From NCBI GenBank assembly GCA_029880105.1, contig JAOUPA010000073.1, forward strand, positions 1 through 9,582: 9,582 nucleotides of DNA. The letters run 5' to 3'. The stretch is from Gammaproteobacteria bacterium. Its GTDB lineage: Bacteria > Pseudomonadota > Gammaproteobacteria > SZUA-229. The translations under genes were made by a program, and so were the position numbers. The notes under the pieces are model-generated. The model was given only the letters and a program-made list of their open reading frames with translations, was not told where the DNA came from and did no database searches. Below are positions 1 to 5,154 of the stretch, piece after piece. Each line of letters starts with the position of its first letter. The stretch's first letter is position 1.

Positions 1-779
<779 letters not shown>

Positions 780-807
780 AATACTCAAATTTTATTTCTT
801 TCAGGTA

Positions 808-829
808 TCTTGTTCTTTGAGTAACAAGA
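808..829 (-). other. Leader hairpin just upstream of 16S
   Basis: TCTTGTT at 808-814 and AACAAGA at 823-829 are perfect inverted repeats with an 8-nt loop. They lie about 30 nt before the mature 16S 5' end, inside the rrn leader. Such hairpins occur in the 16S precursor next to processing sites. Its exact role here is inferred from position only. Confidence 0.5.
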
Positions 830-934
830 AACGCTGTTGCTAGTTTAATTTCAGAATGCATGCATTCATCTATTGCCTAGCTTGTTTCTTGACCTCGCCA
901 ACGCAAGTACCCACACAAACTATCTGATCCTAAT

Positions 935-946
935 TGTAAAAGAACA
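935..946 (-). promoter_or_regulatory. rrn leader boxA antitermination element
   Basis: On the minus strand 946-935 reads TGTTCTTTTACA, matching the rrn boxA consensus TGCTCTTTAACA at 10 of 12 positions. The next bases also resemble the E. coli rrn leader, including a TTTGTGTGGGTACT block at about 904-921. Known role of the family: NusB/NusE (S10) bind boxA RNA to assemble the rRNA antitermination complex. Confidence 0.8.
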
Positions 947-979
947 GCGAACAACCAAGTGGCTGAGCGCAGAAGCGGA

Positions 980-1009
980 ATTCTAACAGCTTAAAAACTT
1001 GCAGCGCAA
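980..1009 (-). promoter_or_regulatory. Possible third (leader-proximal) rrn promoter
   Basis: On the minus strand there is TTGCGC (1009-1004), an 18-bp spacer and TAGAAT (985-980), followed by a GC-rich TCCGC. It sits between the two strong tandem promoters and boxA. The -35 is overlapped by an ACTTG-CGCTG-CAAGT inverted repeat (997-1011), so the match may instead be a leader hairpin. Weak call. Confidence 0.25.
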
Positions 1010-1023
1010 GTCTTTTGCGAAAT

Positions 1024-1051
1024 ATTTATCTCAACTTCAGTTGAAATAAAT
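1024..1051 (-). repeat. 28-bp near-perfect inverted repeat in rrn leader
   Basis: ATTTAT-C-TCAACT, then TC, then AGTTGA-A-ATAAAT, centred between 1037 and 1038. Thirteen of 14 pairs match. It lies about 30 nt downstream of the proximal rrn promoter start, so the leader RNA can fold it as a hairpin. Its function is unknown. Confidence 0.6.
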
Positions 1052-1061
1052 CTTTGTGCGT

Positions 1062-1100
1062 CTGCCGTCTCCCTCAACGAGGTGCGCATTGTACATGAAT
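1062..1100. repeat. Direct repeat, copy A (rrn promoter duplication)
   Basis: This 39-bp block, from CTGCCGTCTCCCTC to GTACATGAAT, is repeated at 1184-1222 with one mismatch. It covers the -10, the discriminator and about 20 nt of initially transcribed sequence, including a CCTC-GTT-GAGG mini-hairpin on the minus strand. Weaker similarity at the same 122-bp offset continues to about 1137. Confidence 0.9.
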
Positions 1101-1137
1101 AAATTCATAATGGAACACCCACATCAAGAAAAATTTC
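1081..1137 (-). promoter_or_regulatory. rrn promoter, proximal copy
   Basis: Read on the minus strand: -35 TTCCAT (1115-1110), a 16-bp spacer, -10 TACAAT (1093-1088), discriminator GCGCACC, with a start expected near 1081-1082. The 16-bp spacer and GC-rich discriminator match E. coli rrn P1 promoters, in which this layout underlies stringent (ppGpp/DksA) and growth-rate control. An A/T-rich block about 10-21 bp upstream of the -35 may act as an UP element. The region is copied at a constant 122-bp offset in the distal promoter. Confidence 0.8.
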
Positions 1138-1183
1138 AGCGCCGATAAATTTCATAAATAACCCGAAATAAACCGTTTTCGCC

Positions 1184-1222
1184 CTGCCGTCTTCCTCAAC
1201 GAGGTGCGCATTGTACATGAAT
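1184..1222. repeat. Direct repeat, copy B (rrn promoter duplication)
   Basis: This is the second copy of the 39-bp block at 1062-1100; 38 of 39 bases are identical (one C/T difference). Weaker similarity at the same offset continues through the -35 and the A/T-rich upstream part to about 1259, so a promoter unit of roughly 76 bp appears duplicated. Confidence 0.9.
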
Positions 1223-1270
1223 GCATTTACATTGGAATAACTATATTAAGAAATATTAATATTTTTTGAT
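1203..1270 (-). promoter_or_regulatory. rrn promoter, distal copy with A/T-rich UP element
   Basis: Read on the minus strand: -35 TTCCAA (1237-1232), a 16-bp spacer, -10 TACAAT (1215-1210), discriminator GCGCACC, start expected near 1203. The upstream 1238-1270 is almost all A/T (TTAATATTTCTTAATATAG on the minus strand), which is typical of an rRNA UP element. It is the second of two tandem promoters driving the same rrn operon. Confidence 0.8.
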
Positions 1271-1830
1271 GCAATCTCACTAAACCATTGATTTTTCTTA
1301 TATCCATATGTCACTTATCTTCATTAGACTTACTCATAGGGCTCTTTCTAATGTCAAAAGTGTGAGCAACTCTGCCTTCATAGACCATCTCTAGCCTGCT
1401 CCAACTCATGACAAATCCCACGTCCTATGCTTTCTGATCCTCAGATCTCTTCATATTTTCTTCACCATGCCAGCGAAGTCTGTCGTCTATCCGGTGCAAC
1501 CCCCAGGTACGTCTCTTTTCTATTTGAACGCACTCAAGATATATACCTATTTATAAGCGATCATTACCAAGTCCAGATAGCACAAATTTTCCAGCCAACA
1601 GTCTGCTTGATAACAGTTGAATCTTGTCTAACCGACAATGCATAAATAATATGTCTATCATTCCCAGAGAAACCATCCACTCTACCGGTAGTAATTGCTA
1701 ACCCAGAACCATGGCAGCTACCCCCTGAAAGCATAGCTCAACCTACAAAAAGACTTGCAAGCACAGCAGTTTTGGGGGTATTGTAGGAGTCTGTTTGAAC
1801 TTGATAGTCAGAAGACTGTCTTAAAAATTA
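1271..1830. other. Intergenic region without a supported gene
   Basis: About 560 bp separate the rrn promoters from the DsrE2-type gene. The longest frame, 72 codons on the plus strand (1427-1645), has no ribosome binding site and no recognisable motif, and its composition is low-complexity. I translated parts of the minus strand and found only short, stop-interrupted frames. I see no tRNA, insertion sequence or clear terminator. The promoter of the downstream gene must lie in its last part, but I find no convincing -35/-10 pair. Confidence 0.6.
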
Positions 1831-1861
1831 ATCTAAAAAACCGATTTCGAGGAAAACAACT

Positions 1862-2377
1862 ATGTCAGACACACGCAAACTGACCATCATCGCAACTAAA
1901 GGCACACTGGACTGGGCATACCCTCCATTCATTCTGGCCAGCACAGCTGCCGCTCTTGGCATGGAAGTTTCTGTCTTCTTTACATTTTATGGGCTGAACC
2001 TGTTATTGAAAGATACAAGCGTGCTGAAAATCACACCTACAGCAGCACCTGATATGCCAATGAAAATGCCTTTTGGCCCTAAATGGTTACAAAAAATCGA
2101 CTTTGGCCCAAAAATCCCAAATGTTATGTGGAACATTCCATTCATGGATCCAATCTGCACAATGCTGATGAAGAAAACCATCAAGAACTGTGGTGTTGCC
2201 ACTATCGACGAACTGCGCGAACTCTGTCAGGAAGCAGAAGTTAAATTCCTGGCCTGCCAGATGACTGTTGATCTGTTCGGTCATGATCCAGCTGTATTCA
2301 TCGACGGCGTTGATTTCGTTGGTGCTGCAACTTACTTCGAAGAATCATCTGACGCAACACAGTCACTGTTCATCTAA
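1862..2377 (+). CDS. DsrE/DsrF family protein, DsrE2-type (peroxiredoxin-like)
   Basis: 171 aa with a Shine-Dalgarno GAGGA at 1849-1853, 8 nt before ATG. The fold signature is of the DsrE2 branch of the DsrE/F/H superfamily: an N-terminal beta strand KLTIIATKGTLDWAYPPF (res. 6-23), the FFTFYGLNLLLK block (39-50), a Met/Pro-rich middle (64-103) and the conserved FLACQMTVDLFG motif (129-140) with the invariant Cys132. The C-terminus ends in SLFI as is usual for this branch. Related proteins take part in cytoplasmic sulfur-transfer relays, often with TusA and rhodanese, but no such partner is adjacent here, so the specific role is open. DsrE2 proteins are often membrane-associated; this one has hydrophobic stretches but no clear transmembrane helix. 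It is apparently monocistronic, closed by the strong terminator at 2398-2429. Confidence 0.85.
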   Translation: MSDTRKLTIIATKGTLDWAYPPFILASTAAALGMEVSVFFTFYGLNLLLKDTSVLKITPTAAPDMPMKMPFGPKWLQKIDFGPKIPNVMWNIPFMDPICTMLMKKTIKNCGVATIDELRELCQEAEVKFLACQMTVDLFGHDPAVFIDGVDFVGAATYFEESSDATQSLFI

Positions 2378-2397
2378 GTTAAGCGCTACAGCTAAAT

Positions 2398-2429
2398 AAA
2401 AAAGGCCGCATATTGATGCGGCCTTTTTT
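2398..2429. terminator. Bidirectional intrinsic terminator between dsrE2-type gene and mazG unit
   Basis: A perfect 14-bp stem: AAAAAAGGCCGCAT (2398-2411), loop ATTG, ATGCGGCCTTTTTT (2416-2429). It has a G/C core and T runs on both strands. It ends the plus-strand DsrE2-type transcript 20 nt after its stop and also the converging minus-strand mazG transcript. Confidence 0.95.
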
Positions 2430-2439
2430 ATGAGCAACA

Positions 2440-2564
2440 CTTACAGGCATCTTTTTATCTGCTCTCTGCGTTAAATAGCTTTCTCAAATCCTCATGTACA
2501 AATTGCACACTCCGGTTTTCTAAAGCCATTTGCCTTGATACCAAATAAAAATCTTGCCTGTAAG
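2440..2564. repeat. Inverted repeat arms flanking the small ORF
   Basis: CTTACAGGCA at 2440-2449 is the exact reverse complement of TGCCTGTAAG at 2555-2564. Looser pairing extends outwards and inwards (GAG ends, T-rich interior), giving arms of about 30 bp at roughly 70 percent match. The arms bracket the 39-codon ORF and could pair in its mRNA, or be the ends of a very short inverted-repeat element. No target duplication is obvious. Confidence 0.45.
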
Positions 2565-2574
2565 CACTACTCAT
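2455..2574 (-). CDS. Possible small protein, 39 aa, translationally coupled to mazG
   Basis: A minus-strand frame of 39 codons starts at 2574 and stops at 2455 with TAA. Its ATG overlaps the mazG stop as TAATG, the usual arrangement for translational coupling. The product starts MSSAYRQDFYLVSRQMALEN and continues with a charged RSVQFVHEDLRKLF stretch that could form an amphipathic helix; it has no signal peptide and no cysteines. The minus-strand terminator follows 25 nt after the stop, so the frame fills the gap exactly. I do not recognise the family. It is too short for statistics and has no separate ribosome binding site, so it could be chance. Confidence 0.4.
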   Translation of the reverse strand: MSSAYRQDFYLVSRQMALENRSVQFVHEDLRKLFNAESR

Positions 2575-3377
2575 TATTCTGTTTGTTTAAGTTCTATTTT
2601 TGCTTTCTGCCACTGCTGCTCAAGCTCTTCTAATGAATAGTCTTCAATAGCACGACCTTCACTCGCGATAAGTTTTTCCATCTGCTGAAAACGTCCAATA
2701 AATTTCTTATTACCCTGACGCAGCGCCTGCTCCGCACTAACACCAAGATGGCGCGATAAATTAACACAGGAAAACAGCACGTCACCCATCTCATCGATGA
2801 TGCGCTCGTGATTATTTTCAACTTCGACTTCCTGCTTTAATTCATCGATTTCTTCATGCAGTTTTGCAAACACTGGCGCCAACTCATCCCAATCAAAACC
2901 GGTATGTGCAGCACGCTTCTGAATTTTTTCTGCCCACTTCAATGCAGGCAGTGTCGAGGCGATACCATCCAGCGCACTACCCGCTTCACCATAATTGCCT
3001 TTGCCCTCTCGCTCGCTGGCCTTTTGTTGCTCCCAGGCCTTTAACAACTCCTCATCCGAGCCCGCCTCGGTATCAGCAAAGACATGCGGGTGCCGCCGCA
3101 CCAGTTTGTCATTAATCACTTCAACAATGTCATCAAAACAGAACTGGCCCTGCTCATTCGCCATCTGCGCATAAAAAACAATATGAAAAAGCAAATCACC
3201 TAATTCACCCTTGAGCTCATGCATGTCCCCACGCTCAATGGTATCAGCAATTTCGTAGGCCTCTTCGATGGTATAGGTCGTTATACTCGAAAAATCCTGC
3301 TTGATATCCCAGGGACAACCTGTCTCAGGGTCGCGCAACGCACGCATGATATCCAGCAACTTTTCCAGGTTCTGCAT
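2574..3377 (-). CDS. mazG: Nucleoside triphosphate pyrophosphohydrolase MazG
   Basis: 267 aa from the chosen start (E. coli MazG is 263 aa). MazG hydrolyses (d)NTPs to NMP and pyrophosphate, cleaning the pool and modulating stress responses; it is cytoplasmic. The N-terminal MazG domain shows RALRDPETGCPWD (12-24), EEAYE (38-42) and GELGDLL (57-63), which supply the Mg-binding Glu/Asp residues, then RRHPHVF (94-100). The C-terminal copy repeats the pattern with EEIDEL (175-180) and DEMGDVLF (195-202). The frame stays open upstream (ATGs at 3401 and 3437), but those starts abut or cross the terminator at 3402-3431 and lack a ribosome binding site. The start at 3377 has AAGAGA six nt upstream and aligns with the E. 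coli start. Its stop overlaps the ATG of the small ORF. Confidence 0.93.
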   Translation of the reverse strand: MQNLEKLLDIMRALRDPETGCPWDIKQDFSSITTYTIEEAYEIADTIERGDMHELKGELGDLLFHIVFYAQMANEQGQFCFDDIVEVINDKLVRRHPHVFADTEAGSDEELLKAWEQQKASEREGKGNYGEAGSALDGIASTLPALKWAEKIQKRAAHTGFDWDELAPVFAKLHEEIDELKQEVEVENNHERIIDEMGDVLFSCVNLSRHLGVSAEQALRQGNKKFIGRFQQMEKLIASEGRAIEDYSLEELEQQWQKAKIELKQTE

Positions 3378-3401
3378 TTCCAGTCTCTTATAGTCATTCA
3401 T

Positions 3402-3431
3402 AAAAAAAGACGAGTGCCGCTCGTCTTTTTT
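3402..3431. terminator. Intrinsic terminator downstream of yfaZ-like gene
   Basis: A 12-bp stem: AAAAAAGACGAG (3403-3414), loop TGCCG, CTCGTCTTTTTT (3420-3431). Read on the minus strand it follows the yfaZ-like stop by about 25 nt and ends in a T7 run. It is symmetrical and so would work both ways. It separates yfaZ from mazG, whose own promoter must therefore lie very close by or which relies on read-through. Confidence 0.9.
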
Positions 3432-3438
3432 ATACACT

Positions 3439-3456
3439 AAACAGTAAAACCTGTTT
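3439..3456. repeat. Short inverted repeat at yfaZ-like stop codon
   Basis: AAACAG (3439-3444), a 6-nt loop, CTGTTT (3451-3456). It overlaps the stop codon of the yfaZ-like gene and precedes the main terminator. It may be an accessory stem or fortuitous. Confidence 0.35.
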
Positions 3457-4054
3457 AAAAAGAAAAACGAACGCCCACGTGGCCACGGTCATCCAGTTCA
3501 TAGTCATTACTATTCTGATTACCAAAGCCATTATTCAATTTAACTTCCAGCGTACGGTAACCAATATAAGCACGTGCACTCGGTGTTACTTCCAGCTCAA
3601 CCGCAAGACGAATTTCAGTAACGCCTTTAAAGTCCGATGCACTGGTCACATCTGGCGCACCAAAACCTTCAATCAAAATTGCAAATGGTGTTTTACCCGG
3701 AAAGACATAACGCATCTGCGCACCAATCGCCAGGGCAGCACCATTTTGGTTCTCTCTTGGTGATGGAAAATCCAGAATACCTGCATAAACTTTTGCACCT
3801 ACACCAAAGTGCAAGCCTTTGACATCACCCTGAGCACTACCAGAAACCAGAATCGCACCCGATACCATCAAATCATCGTTATCATTCAGGAAAAGGCCTA
3901 ACCCCATATCCGCGCCACCATAACCAAAGGTAGCATCCTGTTTCATGTAAGCCAATTCTGCGATATGGCTACCCAGACGGAAATCAATCGCGCCCGCAAA
4001 TGCTGTTGAAACTGGCGCTATCGCCAGAACGAATATTAATGCCTTACGTAGCAT
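3455..4054 (-). CDS. YfaZ family outer membrane protein
   Basis: 199 aa. The N-terminus is a Sec signal peptide (positive LRK, hydrophobic ALIFVLAIAPVST, cleavage after AFA near residue 20). The mature part shows alternating amphipathic strands and ends in phenylalanine (RGHVGVRFSF), as expected for a BAM-inserted beta-barrel. The LGLFLNDNDDLMVSGAI block, ALAIGAQMRYVF, and the VTPSARAYIGYRTLEV...HVGVRFSF tail match the layout of E. coli YfaZ (about 180 aa). The physiological role of YfaZ proteins is not established. The start has AGAGG about 11 nt upstream. The gene is flanked by iclR upstream and the terminator at 3402-3431 downstream; read-through from iclR is possible because no terminator is visible between them. 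Confidence 0.82.
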   Translation of the reverse strand: MLRKALIFVLAIAPVSTAFAGAIDFRLGSHIAELAYMKQDATFGYGGADMGLGLFLNDNDDLMVSGAILVSGSAQGDVKGLHFGVGAKVYAGILDFPSPRENQNGAALAIGAQMRYVFPGKTPFAILIEGFGAPDVTSASDFKGVTEIRLAVELEVTPSARAYIGYRTLEVKLNNGFGNQNSNDYELDDRGHVGVRFSF

Positions 4055-4101
4055 ACGGAAAATTACCTCTTGTAAATACTCTTTTAGATGTTTGAAATTT
4101 T

Positions 4102-4117
4102 GAGTCGTATTCTAACA
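4102..4117 (-). promoter_or_regulatory. Putative extended -10 promoter of yfaZ-like gene
   Basis: On the minus strand TGTTAGAAT (4117-4109) gives an extended -10 (TG-N-TAGAAT). No good -35 is present at 17-18 bp, which is common for extended -10 promoters. The start would be near 4102, about 48 nt before the ATG. The rest of the 168-bp gap holds nothing else I recognise. Confidence 0.4.
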
Positions 4118-4222
4118 TGCGCAACATATATAAACGATGACAAACACGTAACGTTTGCAATATAGAATAAACAGGTCATAAAGTAGACGTAGACAATTTA
4201 TCTCAGTTCAATTTAATCTTGA

Positions 4223-4960
4223 TTACGCACCCATCCTTTCAGAAATTCTCTTACCGGCATCTTTCACCAATGCTACCCACGACTCTTTTCTGCGCTCTAT
4301 CGGTGCCGATATAGATAGCCCTGCTACAACATTTTTATTACCGTCGTAGATCAACACCCCGATGCAGCCAACACCTTCTTCAGCTTCTTCATTATCATAG
4401 GCAAATCCCTTTTCCTTCACCTGGTGGACGATATTGAGCAGATCATGCTCGGTAGTTACTGTGTGTGAAGTATATGGTTTGAGACCGGTACGATCTGCAT
4501 AGGCATGTATGAAGTGATCACCAAGTTCAGCCAGCATCAATTTCCCGACAGCCGTTACATGCAAAGGCGCACGACTACCAATAACCTGCTCAACACGCAT
4601 CATCCGATTGGAAGTAACACGTTCGATATAGATAACCTCATCTCCCTCACGTACGGTGAGATTGACCGTTTCACCAATGGCATCACGCAGTTCCTCCATG
4701 ATATCCAGCGCCTGCTCCCTGAGACCGAGACCCCTCTTTACTTTACTCGCCAGACGCACGAGTTTTTTCCCTAACATATAGTGCCCGGCAACATCTTTTT
4801 CGACAAAGCCAGCCTCCATCAGGGCTCCCAATATCCGAAAGGCAGTGGAAGGATGTAGCCCGGTATCCGCAGAAAGAATCTTCAGGCTAACCGGATCCTC
4901 ATATTGACCAATAGCATCAAGCAGACTGGCACTACGGTCGATAACTTGTATAGATGACAT
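4223..4960 (-). CDS. IclR family transcriptional regulator
   Basis: 245 aa, full length for the family. An N-terminal winged helix-turn-helix covers about res. 4-65 (VIDRSASLLDAI, then LKILSADTGLHPSTAFRILGALMEAGFV), followed by the GHYMLGKKLVRLA wing. The IclR effector domain covers about 78-243, with LTVREGDEVIYIERV (101-115), SRAPLHVTAVGKLMLA (129-144) and EEGVGCIGVLIYD (194-206). IclR proteins are dimers or tetramers binding about 15-bp palindromes; E. coli IclR and AllR respond to glyoxylate. It is divergent from the TPP enzyme operon and shares a 194-bp control region with repeated palindromes, so it most likely controls that operon and itself. The ligand cannot be read from the sequence; glyoxylate or a related C2-C4 acid is an inference from the neighbours. 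No Shine-Dalgarno is visible before this ATG. Confidence 0.93.
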   Translation of the reverse strand: MSSIQVIDRSASLLDAIGQYEDPVSLKILSADTGLHPSTAFRILGALMEAGFVEKDVAGHYMLGKKLVRLASKVKRGLGLREQALDIMEELRDAIGETVNLTVREGDEVIYIERVTSNRMMRVEQVIGSRAPLHVTAVGKLMLAELGDHFIHAYADRTGLKPYTSHTVTTEHDLLNIVHQVKEKGFAYDNEEAEEGVGCIGVLIYDGNKNVVAGLSISAPIERRKESWVALVKDAGKRISERMGA

Positions 4961-4967
4961 AATATTA

Positions 4968-4982
4968 TTTCATATTGTGAAA
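4968..4982. promoter_or_regulatory. Putative IclR-type operator O1
   Basis: TTTCATATTGTGAAA is a 15-bp palindrome of the form TTTCA-N5-TGAAA, with 6 of 7 pairs matching. It lies in the iclR 5' leader, just downstream of the predicted iclR start. It is shared at 13 of 15 bases with 5098-5112. The length and symmetry fit IclR-family operators, and the position suggests autoregulation. Confidence 0.55.
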
Positions 4983-5000
4983 ACGATTGTGTATTGCAAA

Positions 5001-5030
5001 ATTATACAGTCTGGGCTATCGTTAACACAA
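5001..5030 (-). promoter_or_regulatory. Putative iclR promoter
   Basis: On the minus strand: TTGTGT (5030-5025), an 18-bp spacer and a perfect TATAAT (5006-5001), start expected near 4994. The -35 is poor (3 of 6) and the -10 is consensus. Operator O1 lies at about +12 to +26. Confidence 0.5.
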
Positions 5031-5058
5031 GCATTATATAAGCAGTGGTAAGCAGCAG

Positions 5059-5083
5059 GCGGTGTCAAAAAACACCGCTTTTT
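5059..5083 (+). terminator. Intrinsic terminator in the leader of the TPP enzyme operon
   Basis: A perfect stem GCGGTGT (5059-5065), loop CAAAAA, ACACCGC (5072-5078), then TTTTT (5079-5083); a G-U and an A-U pair can extend it to 9 bp. The T run makes it functional on the plus strand only. There is no plus-strand gene upstream, so it either attenuates the operon's own leader or blocks stray transcription from the divergent region. Confidence 0.75.
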
Positions 5084-5097
5084 AATCACCATCAATA

Positions 5098-5112
5098 TTT
5101 CATAATGCGAAA
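5098..5112. promoter_or_regulatory. Putative IclR-type operator O2
   Basis: TTTCATAATGCGAAA matches O1 (4968-4982) at 13 of 15 bases in the same orientation. It is about 43 bp before the TPP enzyme start and overlaps CATAAT (5101-5106), a possible -10 without a good -35. A third half-match, TTTCATATTG, occurs on the minus strand at 5131-5122. Confidence 0.5.
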
Positions 5113-5154
5113 TAAAGATTGCAATATGAAATACAAAGTATAGAGGACAGTCCT

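Noticed and set aside
1062..1222. Repeats considered as the start of a CRISPR array or a transposon end
   Set aside because: Only two copies, with -35/-10/discriminator elements at identical spacing and an orientation that reads into 16S. Tandem rRNA promoters explain them fully.
1427..1645. 72-codon plus-strand frame in the spacer between rrn and the DsrE2-type gene
   Set aside because: No ribosome binding site, an in-frame stop just upstream at 1409, no recognisable motif, and an amino acid mix typical of chance frames.
3378..3437. Longer mazG starting at 3437 or 3401
   Set aside because: These starts lie across or right against the terminator hairpin and have no ribosome binding site. 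The start at 3377 aligns with E. coli MazG and has AAGAGA upstream.
5119..5154. Longer N-terminus of the TPP enzyme from TTG at 5119
   Set aside because: No Shine-Dalgarno before the TTG, and the extra 12 codons overlap the operator half-site. ATG at 5155 has GAGGA at good spacing.
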